In this document: one piece after another, positions 1-6,911 of the stretch
Layout: every line of letters starts with the position of its first letter
Position numbering within the stretch: position 1 is the first letter of the stretch
Assembly: GCA_016934875.1 (NCBI GenBank)
Contig: JAFGSC010000297.1
Location: 1-10,546, forward strand
Length of the DNA stretch: 10,546 nucleotides
Reading direction: 5' to 3'
DNA from: Candidatus Atribacteria bacterium
GTDB lineage: Bacteria > Atribacterota > Phoenicimicrobiia > Phoenicimicrobiales > Stramentimicrobiaceae
Made by a program: the position numbers and the translations under genes
The notes under the pieces: generated by a model
What the model was told of the DNA's origin: nothing
Seen by the model: the letters and a program-made list of their open reading frames with translations, nothing else
The model's database searches: none

Positions 1-123
1 CCAGGTATTTACCTTGCCTTCAATGGGGAGTGCATCCCAAATATTTTGTGCAGTTTTACTATCATTTAAACTGGCTCCCACTTTAAGATCTTCGGTTGTA
101 ATGGTAATCTTTTTAACAAGCAT
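1..123 (-). CDS. Cyclophilin-like fold protein, N-terminal 41 codons (cut by window edge)
   Basis: The ATG is at 123-121 and the frame stays open to the window edge, so only the N-terminus is visible. It starts MLVKKITITTEDLKVGASLN and continues DSKTAQNIWDALPIEGKVNTW. An N-terminal beta-strand followed by 'aeLNDSxTAxxIWeaLPIEgxxNTWG' is the pattern I associate with the small cyclophilin-like family (PF04126 type, about 120 residues, known from Thermotoga). Its biochemical function is not established; these proteins often lie beside TRAP transporter or catabolic genes. The start is supported by GAGGAG at 137-132, 8 bases upstream. It lies 211 bases downstream of the DapA-like gene on the same strand and may be the last gene of the operon. 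The family call rests on a short stretch, so a different cyclophilin-like family (for example DUF3830) is possible. Confidence 0.7.
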   Translation of the reverse strand, partial: MLVKKITITTEDLKVGASLNDSKTAQNIWDALPIEGKVNTW

Positions 124-174
124 ATTATTCACTCCTCTTTATTTGATTAATTGCTTAAATTTGTTCAAATCCTC

Positions 175-222
175 ATAACTTAGGTTACACGAAGAGAAAA
201 AATTTAAATAACCTAAAGTTAT
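175..222 (-). other. Imperfect inverted repeat between the DapA-like and cyclophilin-like genes
   Basis: ATAACTTAGGTTA (175-187) and TAACCTAAAGTTAT (209-222) are complementary apart from one bulged base, with a 21-base loop. No run of T follows on either strand, so it is not a classical intrinsic terminator. It may be an RNA hairpin that sets the ratio of the two genes, or a regulator site. The rest of the 211-base gap shows only an isolated AAAGGAG (about 253-259) that precedes no useful reading frame. Confidence 0.4.
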
Positions 223-334
223 TCATTGGATTGCTCTTTATAGATTTTCTCCTTTTAAAGCGAGCATTAAAATTTTAGTTTCTAGGAGATACCGTGTAAT
301 AATATTTTGCACTCAATTATATTACTCGAACTTT

Positions 335-1261
335 TTAATAGTATCTACTTTTGCTTTGTTTAGTTGATTCTGATGATTTAATCAATTTCATCTTCTTCAA
401 AACTTCAGCTAATCGCCTATGATTCTGGGGGGTTAAAGACTGAATTGGTGCTCTTGCCCCACCTGTATCAAAACCTAAAATACTCAAAGCTTCCTTTATA
501 ACAACTGGAAAACTTCCTAAACTAAAAGCCATTCTTAATGGAGCCAGGTCAAACTGTGCTTGTCGGGCTGCCTCATAATTTCCGCTTTTTACATAGTTAT
601 ATAAATCAACAATTAATTTAGGCGCCACGTTAGCAGAAGCTGGGACTGCACCACTGCCTCCCGAAGTTAAAACATTAAATATGACTGTATCCCGTCCGCA
701 AAAAAAATGAAAATCAGGTCCAGTAGTGCGAATTACTTCATTTACATATGTGAGGTTGCCACTGCTGTCTTTCATACCAACGATATTATCGATTTCAGCC
801 AATTTTTTGATTGTGTCAATTGGAATGTCATATCCAGTACGGTTAGGGTTATTATATAGTAATATTGGCAAATTAGTAATCTCTGCAACCGTTTTGTAAT
901 ATTTATATAATTCTTGTCCGTTGGGTGTAATAAAAAAAGGAGAAATAATTGAGACCGCATCACAACCCGATTTCTCAGCGGCTTTTGTCAGTAAAACCGT
1001 TTCTGATGTGGTAACTGCTGCAGTACCTGCATAGACTGGTAATCTCCCATTAACTTCCTCAACGGCCACTTCGAACAACCTAATTCTTTCTTGCCGTTCC
1101 AGTGAAAAAAACTCTCCTTGACTTCCAGCAACAAATACTCCATGCACACCTGCATCTATAACGTTATTAATTATTCTTCTAAACATATTTTCGTTAATTG
1201 AACCGTCTTTTGCAAACGGTGTTACCAATGGCGGGATAATGCCTTCCATTCTGATAGTCAT
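335..1261 (-). CDS. DapA/N-acetylneuraminate lyase superfamily aldolase
   Basis: A 308-residue class I (Schiff-base) lyase of the DHDPS/NAL superfamily, a cytoplasmic TIM barrel near the usual length of about 295. Visible landmarks: IIPPLVTPF near the N-terminus, the GSQGE substrate-carboxylate loop (46-50), catalytic Tyr136 in LLYNNP, Arg141 in NRTG, the Schiff-base lysine Lys164 in GMKDSSGN, and the late barrel segment SGGSGAVPA (200-208). Two positions differ from true dihydrodipicolinate synthase: GTTGE is GSQGE, and the Tyr-Tyr pair that supplies a catalytic tyrosine across the dimer is Phe109-Phe110. So a lysine-biosynthesis role is unlikely; a pyruvate-forming aldolase or dehydratase for a sugar acid fits the context better (inference). 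AAGGAG lies about 11 bases before ATG 1261, and is too far from the next ATG (1249). It follows the AKR-like gene by 26 bases, so the two are probably co-transcribed. The C-terminal 15 residues are polar and probably disordered. Confidence 0.85.
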   Translation of the reverse strand: MTIRMEGIIPPLVTPFAKDGSINENMFRRIINNVIDAGVHGVFVAGSQGEFFSLERQERIRLFEVAVEEVNGRLPVYAGTAAVTTSETVLLTKAAEKSGCDAVSIISPFFITPNGQELYKYYKTVAEITNLPILLYNNPNRTGYDIPIDTIKKLAEIDNIVGMKDSSGNLTYVNEVIRTTGPDFHFFCGRDTVIFNVLTSGGSGAVPASANVAPKLIVDLYNYVKSGNYEAARQAQFDLAPLRMAFSLGSFPVVIKEALSILGFDTGGARAPIQSLTPQNHRRLAEVLKKMKLIKSSESTKQSKSRYY

Positions 1262-1287
1262 TTTTTATAATTCTCCTTTTAAATTTA

Positions 1288-2241
1288 TTATCCGACAAAT
1301 TCGCTATTTTTTTGAGTTTCGAATTCTTTAAAAAGGTTTGATTGTTTAATCTGTTCTACAATCGCTAAGTCTTCTTCGGTTATTTCTAAATTATTTAAAA
1401 TACTTAAGGCCTCAAGGAGATGATTTGCTTTCCCGGTGCCATATACTACCGTAGTAACCTCATCGTGAGCCAAACACCATTTAAGTGCCGCCTTAGCCAA
1501 TTTTGGCTTATCAGTAAAACCGATTTCTTCAGCCATTTTGAACAGTTTTCCTTTCATATATGCTTCTCGAGCAATTACACCCAGTCCTTTTTCTTTAGCT
1601 GTTGGAAGGACTTTATTTTCAGGCTGGTAATCACCAAAGTTGAAATTAATATAAACCCCATCAAAACAATCAGCTTCTATTTGTTTCAAATAGGTATATT
1701 CACCCGAAAAAGTATCAGCACAAGCAAAACGAATTAACCCTTCCTTTTTTAAGGTCTCTATATTATATTTAATTTTATCAAGATATTCCACATCATAATC
1801 CAAAGCTGCTTTCATGAATGGAATGTTTAAAAATTCAATCTGATCGCGCTGTAACATTTTCAATATTCTTTGAATTTCAACTTTTAATAAATCATACTTA
1901 GCCATTTTCACGTTATTTTGATCGTATGTATAACCCATACCTTCTGGCCTAGTTTGAATATATATTTCATATGGTATTTTTATTTCTTTTAAATTTCTAC
2001 CAAGCGCTTCCTTTTCTGTATCCTGTGTAACATCAAAAAAATTAATTCCATTATCAAAAGCTGTAGCTAATACTTTCTTTCTACTTTCTTGCCCAAATCC
2101 CTTAAATATATAATCTGGCTGTGTTGCAAGTTTAAAATTTTCATTAAAACCTCGTGAAGCTCCTGAAGGTAAATATTCATGCCCTCCTAATGAAATAATC
2201 GAAATATCCACATCTAATTTGCCAAATTTTTTATAAATCAT
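1288..2241 (-). CDS. Aldo/keto reductase-fold protein lacking the usual catalytic residues
   Basis: A 317-residue protein of the AKR (NADPH oxidoreductase, TIM-barrel) superfamily. Numbering from ATG 2241: the opening MIYKKFGKLDVDISIISLGG matches the AKR N-terminus, GINFFDVTQDTEKEALGRNL (65-84) is the 'GinfFDTAxxYGxxExxLGrAL' block, GLGVIAREAYMKGKL (219-233) is typical, and VVYGTGKANHL near the C-terminus is the cofactor-phosphate segment. Of the Asp/Tyr/Lys/His tetrad only Asp70 is evident: Tyr appears as Thr75, Lys as Arg98 (TRPEG) and His as Pro141 (FLNIPF). About 25 extra residues (22-47) sit after the first strand. The protein may be non-catalytic, or do other chemistry. Start choice: GGAGG at 2251-2247 is 5 bases before ATG 2241 and overlaps the upstream in-frame ATG 2253, so 2241 is preferred over the 321-residue form. 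Confidence 0.8.
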   Translation of the reverse strand: MIYKKFGKLDVDISIISLGGHEYLPSGASRGFNENFKLATQPDYIFKGFGQESRKKVLATAFDNGINFFDVTQDTEKEALGRNLKEIKIPYEIYIQTRPEGMGYTYDQNNVKMAKYDLLKVEIQRILKMLQRDQIEFLNIPFMKAALDYDVEYLDKIKYNIETLKKEGLIRFACADTFSGEYTYLKQIEADCFDGVYINFNFGDYQPENKVLPTAKEKGLGVIAREAYMKGKLFKMAEEIGFTDKPKLAKAALKWCLAHDEVTTVVYGTGKANHLLEALSILNNLEITEEDLAIVEQIKQSNLFKEFETQKNSEFVG

Positions 2242-2246
2242 AATTA

Positions 2247-2251
2247 CCTCC
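2247..2251 (-). promoter_or_regulatory. Ribosome binding site that decides the AKR-like start
   Basis: GGAGG, followed by TAATT and then ATG 2241. Because this site overlaps the first base of the upstream in-frame ATG (2253-2251), translation should begin at 2241. Confidence 0.75.
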
Positions 2252-2288
2252 ATATAATAATAAATTTGTGCTTCTAAAAATATATATA

Positions 2289-2420
2289 TTAAAATGTGTA
2301 TTTGTTATAATCAGTTAAATTAACTTTCGCCTCATCTCGACTTAAATAATCACGATAAAAATCACCCGGAATAATCACGCCTTCATATTCTTCTGTTGCG
2401 ACATCTGATACTAATTTCAA
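2289..2420 (-). pseudogene. DJ-1/PfpI-family fragment
   Basis: A 43-codon frame ending in TAA (2291-2289) reads LKLVSDVATEEYEGVIIPGD and then FYRDYLSRDEAKVNLTDYNK. This matches the middle of DJ-1/PfpI (class I glutamine amidotransferase-like) proteins, where 'DVxxexYDgviiPGGxxPDyLRRDExVl' precedes the catalytic-cysteine region. The second Gly of PGG is Asp here, and the frame stops before the nucleophile Cys motif would appear. There is no start codon with a ribosome binding site and no N-terminal half. I read it as the scar of a deleted gene in the 199-base gap between the epimerase and AKR-like genes. Similarity is judged from recalled family patterns. Confidence 0.55.
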
Positions 2421-2440
2421 ATTATATACACAAGATTTTT

Positions 2441-3109
2441 TTACTTAATACCGCTCATTTCTTTTTCAAAACGTATGCATGCATTAGTTAGGCCATCTGG
2501 CTGGTTAAACACTGTATATATACCAGTTACCAAAATTTCTGCTCCCCTTTTTAAGCTTTCTATCGAGTTTGGATAATCTATTCCTCCGTCAATAGAAATT
2601 AAAAAATTAGTATTAGTTTTTTTTCTCAGCTTATTTAACTCATCCAGTCTTTCCAAAGACCCTTCCATAAATTTTTGACCCGCAAATCCAGGCTCAACTG
2701 TCATCAAAACTACATAGTCGAGATAATGAATAAAAGGCTCGATGATATCTATTCTTTGTGAGGGATTTATAGCAACTCCTGCCTTCATTCCTTTGTTTCT
2801 AATATTGATAAGAAGTCTTATTACAAAACTTGTGCTGTCTATATGAAAACTTACGTAATCCGCCCCATATTTCTTAAGTAGATCTATATAATTATCTGGG
2901 TTATTCACCATTAAATGTACATCCACAATAACATTAGGATATTTTGTTTTGATTGCCTTTACTATACTGGTTGGTAAAAACAAATTAGGAACATAATTCC
3001 CATCCATTAAATCAATATGTAAAAATGTTACATTCCCAGCAATAAGCTCATCAATTTGTTTACCCATCTTTAAAAAGTCGCAATTAGCTATTGATGGTGC
3101 ATTAATCAT
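2441..3109 (-). CDS. rpe: Ribulose-phosphate 3-epimerase family (allulose-6-phosphate 3-epimerase-like)
   Basis: A 222-residue metal-dependent TIM-barrel epimerase, the normal family length. It inverts C3 of a ketose 5- or 6-phosphate in the cytoplasm. From ATG 3109: MINAPSIANCDF is the family N-terminus; HIDLMDG (31-37) gives His31 and Asp33; VDVHLMV (62-68) gives His65; MTVEPGFAGQKF (136-147) is the phosphate/flap loop; IDGGI (173-177) gives Asp174. All four expected metal ligands are present. The acidic residue in 'MTVxPGFAGQ' and the GIYTVFN segment recall E. coli AlsE (D-allulose-6-phosphate epimerase) more than housekeeping Rpe, which would fit a catabolic role (inference). The frame runs on to a GTG at 3196, adding 29 residues absent from the family, with its AGG too close; AAAGG about 8 bases before ATG 3109 supports the shorter form. 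A gap of 313 bases separates it from deoC. Confidence 0.88.
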   Translation of the reverse strand: MINAPSIANCDFLKMGKQIDELIAGNVTFLHIDLMDGNYVPNLFLPTSIVKAIKTKYPNVIVDVHLMVNNPDNYIDLLKKYGADYVSFHIDSTSFVIRLLINIRNKGMKAGVAINPSQRIDIIEPFIHYLDYVVLMTVEPGFAGQKFMEGSLERLDELNKLRKKTNTNFLISIDGGIDYPNSIESLKRGAEILVTGIYTVFNQPDGLTNACIRFEKEMSGIK

Positions 3110-3277
3110 TTCAATTACCTTTCTCTGTCTTAATTTTATTAACCATGTGATTAAAGAATTCATTAACTTGGAATTATATTCAAAAGTCAATAACACCTAT
3201 CTTTATTAATTTAATATTTGAACTGTTTTATTACAATAAGTATCAAGCTTTGTCGTTTTTATAAAGATTCTCCCGTT

Positions 3278-3400
3278 TCAAAGACAATCATAACCAACCA
3301 TTCTAAGTGTAGAAACATCGATTCTAGTCTTTGTTAATTTGAAATATTCATCTTGGTTTCCAAAAATATGTATCAATGAATTTTTAAACCTCTGTTTTAT
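3278..3400 (-). pseudogene. Unidentified possible gene remnant between deoC and the epimerase gene
   Basis: This stretch of the 313-base gap (3110-3422) holds a 40-codon frame bounded by stops, reading IKQRFKNSLIHIFGNQDEYF and then KLTKTRIDVSTLRMVGYDCL. There is no plausible start with a ribosome binding site. The amino-acid mix looks more protein-like than the neighbouring AT-rich noise, and a neighbouring frame continues 'SLKRENLYKNDKA' past the stop, as a frameshifted gene would. I do not recognise the family, and chance is possible in DNA this rich in A and T. No terminator or convincing promoter was seen in the rest of the gap. Confidence 0.25.
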
Positions 3401-3422
3401 TCATTTAAAAAATAAAAGGTAA

Positions 3423-4130
3423 CTACGGCTGATAGCCAATTGCATCTAATTGCTCAATCATGTTATAACGTCCAGCGGAACGACTTGCTCCAATCTCGAT
3501 GAAGCCCAGTGCATCTTCAAGGGATGCAACTCCACCACTTGCCTTAAGCTTAATCTTATTTCCAAAAGTATCCTTTAAAAGGGTAAGGTCATGAAGGGTT
3601 GCTCTGCCAGGACCAAATCCGGTGCACGTTTTAATAAATTGTGCACCTGCCTCAACTGCAATTTCACCAGCAATCAGCTTCTGTTCATCGTTTAGGAATC
3701 CAGTTTCAATAATCAGTTTAACACCTACATCATAGCCCTTTGCAAGTTCAACCATCTGACGTACTTCGTTTTTAACAAAGGTATAATCTTTATCGAAAAA
3801 CTTGGATATATTCATAACCATGTCAACCTCTTTTGCGCCTAAATCCAAGCCCATTTCAGCTTCCTTTAGCTTAACCTCTGTAAAGTGATTTCCGCAGGGG
3901 AAACCTACCGCAATTTGAGAGTTAACTGGGGAACCCTTCAAACGTTTTGCAACATATCCTATGCAAATCGGAAAAACTGCAACAGCAGCAAAGCCATATT
4001 TTAAAGCTTCATTACAGGTTTTTTCCAGAAGTTTCCTGGTACAGTTAGGAATTAATGCATTGGAATAATCAATTTTAGAGATAATGTTCTTAAGTGTTGC
4101 ACTGTCCTGTGGGTACTTAAGTAGTTTCAT
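3423..4130 (-). CDS. deoC: Deoxyribose-phosphate aldolase
   Basis: A 235-residue class I aldolase that cleaves 2-deoxy-D-ribose 5-phosphate to acetaldehyde and glyceraldehyde 3-phosphate in the cytoplasm. Visible: EVDMVMNI (101-108) with the catalytic Asp103, the Schiff-base Lys167 in FIKTCTGFGPG, and the proton-relay Lys196 in KLKASGGV. VGFPCG (75-80) and SAGRYNM near the phosphate-binding end also fit. The length is normal (220-260). AAGGAG lies 9 bases before ATG 4130. It starts 31 bases after the GalB-like gene, so the two should be co-transcribed. None of the usual deoxynucleoside-salvage partners (phosphorylase, phosphopentomutase, cytidine deaminase) is visible. That suggests it serves the catabolic cassette, perhaps on another 2-deoxy or 4-hydroxy-2-oxo type substrate (inference). 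Confidence 0.93.
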   Translation of the reverse strand: MKLLKYPQDSATLKNIISKIDYSNALIPNCTRKLLEKTCNEALKYGFAAVAVFPICIGYVAKRLKGSPVNSQIAVGFPCGNHFTEVKLKEAEMGLDLGAKEVDMVMNISKFFDKDYTFVKNEVRQMVELAKGYDVGVKLIIETGFLNDEQKLIAGEIAVEAGAQFIKTCTGFGPGRATLHDLTLLKDTFGNKIKLKASGGVASLEDALGFIEIGASRSAGRYNMIEQLDAIGYQP

Positions 4131-4161
4131 TTGTCATTGCTCCTTTCTTTCTAACTTATGA

Positions 4162-4923
4162 TTAGAGTGAATATTTAGGAGAAAGAGAAATTAGTTTCCT
4201 TTGAGGAAAGATATCTCCTACCCAGGGTACAAAGCGTTTAAAGCCCTCAGCATAGATTATATTATTGTTCTTTGTCCAGTCAACTGCCTGAGCCGCTCGC
4301 TGCAATGCATATTTTTCGTAAAACTCAATAAGAAACGGTTGAGAGACAAAACATTCAAGTGCCTTTACCTTTTTATCATAAACATCGGTAATATCTATGT
4401 AGTGATCAATTCGAAATTCATTGAATTCTGTGTGAGGAACTGAGCTTTCAAAAAAGAAAATATCCGGAAATATATGTGCTTTTATACCAGGCTGATTTCC
4501 AGGAACGGTTGCACATGTTACTGCACTTATCACAGCGCGGGAAGTGGTGGCATGGTCTTCATTAAAAGTATCCTTATCCCAATGAGTAAGTATGATCTCG
4601 GGACGCAGCTTCTGAATCTTAAAAGATAATTCCTTAATTCTTCCACGAGTAATAATAAGAGGATAGTCATCATAATCCATAAATTCAATGGTTGCACCCA
4701 TAACAGCAGCAGCTTTTTCAGCCTCATTTCTTCTAATCTTTTTGCAATCCTCTACATTAGGATTTCCTGTGAAATTCCAATATTGCGCCGATTCCCCTGT
4801 TTCACCATAAGTAAGATCTATTATGTGAACCGTATAGCCTTTATTAATATATTTAATTATTGTACCACCTGCACGGGAACAAAAATCTGCTGCGTGCGCA
4901 CTGAAAACTAAAATATTGCTCAA
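4162..4923 (-). CDS. PIG-L/LmbE-fold protein, GalB (4-oxalomesaconate hydratase)-like subgroup
   Basis: 253 residues with the PIG-L/LmbE fold. The hallmark 'AHPDDExxxxGG' is AHAADFCSRAGG (9-20): metal ligands His10 and Asp13 are kept, while the catalytic-base Asp is Ala12. The third metal ligand is probably His124 in NEDH. From memory, the GalB hydratase of gallate degradation shares 'SAHxADFxxRAGG', the GE(R/T)GES segment (40-44 here), 'YALQRxxQA' (205-213) and 'YAEGF' (224-228), so a hydratase or hydrolase acting on a carboxylated metabolite is more likely than an N-deacetylase. The start is TTG 4923, with AAGGAG 8 bases before it; the ATG inside the leader (ATGTTTTGA) is out of frame and stops at once. 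It follows dctM by 90 bases and precedes deoC by 31. Exact substrate unknown. Confidence 0.78.
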   Translation of the reverse strand: MSNILVFSAHAADFCSRAGGTIIKYINKGYTVHIIDLTYGETGESAQYWNFTGNPNVEDCKKIRRNEAEKAAAVMGATIEFMDYDDYPLIITRGRIKELSFKIQKLRPEIILTHWDKDTFNEDHATTSRAVISAVTCATVPGNQPGIKAHIFPDIFFFESSVPHTEFNEFRIDHYIDITDVYDKKVKALECFVSQPFLIEFYEKYALQRAAQAVDWTKNNNIIYAEGFKRFVPWVGDIFPQRKLISLSPKYSL

Positions 4924-5013
4924 AACATAATCTCCTTGAATAATTAAACAATTGTATTTTGTATAATTCTTAAAACAAACTTTAATAAATTTTATATATC
5001 TTTTAAGTCCATC

Positions 5014-6294
5014 TTACCCATAAAGAAGGTTAGGGAGAAAAAGAATTATATCTGGTATAGACATATATATTGCTACTATTAACAAAACCACAAACACCCA
5101 CGGAATGCATTCGATTAAGTAGTCCTGTAATTTGCAGTCTAAGGTGCCGCAGACAATATACATCGCTATCCCCACAGGTGGAGTTAAAATCCCCATAGTT
5201 ACCACTACACACACAATCACTCCAAATAATACAAGATCTACCCCAACACTATTTACCAATGGTATAAAGATGGGAGTAAGCAAAATAATAACAATAGATC
5301 CCTCCATGAACATGCCAAATAGTACAAGGAAAAAGATAATGATAACCATAACTAATATAGGATTGCTTGTGATTCCAATAATAAATACTGTTATCTTTTG
5401 CGGAATTTTATCCATTGGAATACCATAACCAAAGATAGCAGACATGGAAATCATGAACATGATTGCACCAATATCCCTAATGGACTCCTTGAGCGTTTTT
5501 ACAAGAATTTCGTAGTTCAGGTCCTTGTAAACAAAGAACCCAATTACAAGTGCATATACACAAGCAAAGGCACCAACCTCAGTAGGTGTAAATAAGCCAA
5601 AGCGTAGACTACCCAATAGAACAATGGGAAATATTAGAGCCCATATCGTTTCTTTTAAAGAGGAAAAAATCTCTCTAGGTCTTGCTTTTGTTTCTCTTGC
5701 TGGTTTAAAGTCTCGTACTCTAGCTATAATTGCAACAGTTAACATCATTATGAACATCATTATGAGACCTGCCACTATACCTGCAGTAAAAAGCCTTCCA
5801 ATTGAAACCTCGCCTACCGTACCATAGAGAATCATTCCTATGCTGGGAGGAATTGTTGACGTTATAAGAGAAGTAAAGCCAATAACAACAGCTGTAAACC
5901 CTTTTGGATATCCCTGTCTTTCCATTTCAGGCCCCAAAATCCTTGATTCCATAGCTGCATCGGCATTGGATGAGCCAGAACACCCACCCATAAAAGTGCT
6001 CAGCACAACGCTTACCTGCGCCATACCACCTTTCATATGACCTGCAAGTTGCATTGAAAGCTTAATTAAACGGCTGGTAATACCAGATGAATTCATAAGG
6101 CTTCCAGCAAAAATAAACAATGGAACAGCCAGCAAAGCTACATTTTGCGTTTGAGAAATAGGAAGCTGAACTATTGTTGAAATTGGAAGTTCTGGGTGCT
6201 GTAAAAAAAACATTGTACCAGATATAGCAATAGAAAATCCTACAGGCATCCCAACCATCAATAATATCATGAATACAATCACTACCAATATCAT
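5014..6294 (-). CDS. dctM: TRAP transporter large permease DctM
   Basis: A 426-residue, very hydrophobic inner-membrane protein with about a dozen membrane segments, the normal DctM length. It is the transporting subunit of a tripartite ATP-independent periplasmic carrier, driven by a cation gradient (usually Na+). Landmarks: MVGMPVGFSIAISG near the N-terminus, LLAVPLFIFAGSLM (54-67), the re-entrant motif GCSGSSNADAA (104-114), TIPPSIG (147-153) and its pseudo-symmetric partner GILTPPVGIAMYIVCG (about 368-383). Both helical-hairpin motifs are intact, so the protein should work. The start ATG 6294 has AAGGAG about 6 bases upstream. It follows dctQ by 99 bases with no terminator seen. Confidence 0.95.
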   Translation of the reverse strand: MILVVIVFMILLMVGMPVGFSIAISGTMFFLQHPELPISTIVQLPISQTQNVALLAVPLFIFAGSLMNSSGITSRLIKLSMQLAGHMKGGMAQVSVVLSTFMGGCSGSSNADAAMESRILGPEMERQGYPKGFTAVVIGFTSLITSTIPPSIGMILYGTVGEVSIGRLFTAGIVAGLIMMFIMMLTVAIIARVRDFKPARETKARPREIFSSLKETIWALIFPIVLLGSLRFGLFTPTEVGAFACVYALVIGFFVYKDLNYEILVKTLKESIRDIGAIMFMISMSAIFGYGIPMDKIPQKITVFIIGITSNPILVMVIIIFFLVLFGMFMEGSIVIILLTPIFIPLVNSVGVDLVLFGVIVCVVVTMGILTPPVGIAMYIVCGTLDCKLQDYLIECIPWVFVVLLIVAIYMSIPDIILFLPNLLYG

Positions 6295-6393
6295 TGCTAC
6301 TCTCCTTACTATCTACTATTAGCGGGACAATAAGTTCTGCTGATAAGTGATGAATTGTGTATTAGTTTCTACTTTTCCAATTAAGTGAAGCGA

Positions 6394-6882
6394 TTACTCA
6401 ATTAGTCTTTTTGCGTTTATATTGAACTTCTTAAACATTTTAATTACTGTGGTAATAATCATAAAAAAAGAGCAAACTGGCACACTGAGCGTAACCCATG
6501 TGTAGCTGAGAGTTGGAATACCCTGAAATGTCCTGGGCCATGTAAAAACAGACAGAATGGCTCCCAGATATATTAGTGCGGAAAGAAAGATAAAAATGGT
6601 TATGTATATAACTAATTCTAAAGGCCTTTGAAGACTCTTTGGCATCTTGAGAAAAAGAATATCCACATTAATAAATTTGTCGTCACGAAAGGCAATATCT
6701 GCTCCAAGAAAAGTACTCCATGTAAAGAGCAAAAGTGCAATATCTAATCCCCAGTTAATAGGCATTCCTATTTTCCGCATAATCGCAGATATAACTATAA
6801 TAAAAACACTTAACAACAGACAAATAATAGCTAAAACAATCTCAATATTACACATTTTTATATAGAAATCTTTCATTTTCAT
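6394..6882 (-). CDS. dctQ: TRAP transporter small permease DctQ
   Basis: A 162-residue membrane protein with four hydrophobic segments, the usual DctQ layout. Segments (from ATG 6882) are roughly 15-34 (IVLAIICLLLSVFIIVISAI), 44-65 (WGLDIALLLFTWSTFLGADI), 87-109 (LELVIYITIFIFLSALIYLG) and 123-147. The WSTFLGADIAFRDDKFINVD stretch after segment 2 matches the family's 'W..flGaa.a.r...hi.vd'. It stabilises DctM and helps DctP dock. The frame extends to a GTG at 6894, but the AGGTG that includes this GTG is better read as the ribosome binding site, 9 bases before ATG 6882. The gap to dctP is 142 bases and holds a large inverted repeat. Confidence 0.92.
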   Translation of the reverse strand: MKMKDFYIKMCNIEIVLAIICLLLSVFIIVISAIMRKIGMPINWGLDIALLLFTWSTFLGADIAFRDDKFINVDILFLKMPKSLQRPLELVIYITIFIFLSALIYLGAILSVFTWPRTFQGIPTLSYTWVTLSVPVCSFFMIITTVIKMFKKFNINAKRLIE

Positions 6883-6911
6883 GTTTATTAACACCTGTTA
6901 TACTTTTTTAT

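Noticed and set aside
1420..1737. 105-codon plus-strand frame inside the AKR-like gene
   Set aside because: It is antisense to a clear family protein, has no recognisable motif and its composition (Phe/Ser/Ile-rich) is that of a reverse-strand shadow.
2242..2253. Longer AKR-like start at ATG 2253
   Set aside because: Its first base overlaps GGAGG, which is ideally placed for ATG 2241.
2270..2300. TATATATATA run as a short repeat array
   Set aside because: Only a few dinucleotide units; nothing beyond base composition.
3110..3196. 29-residue N-terminal extension of the epimerase from GTG 3196
   Set aside because: The family begins at the MINAPS position; the GTG has its AGG only a base or so away, and ATG 3109 has a better site.
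5132..6040. Several plus-strand frames opposite dctM
   Set aside because: All mirror the hydrophobic codons of dctM, with no ribosome binding site or family match.
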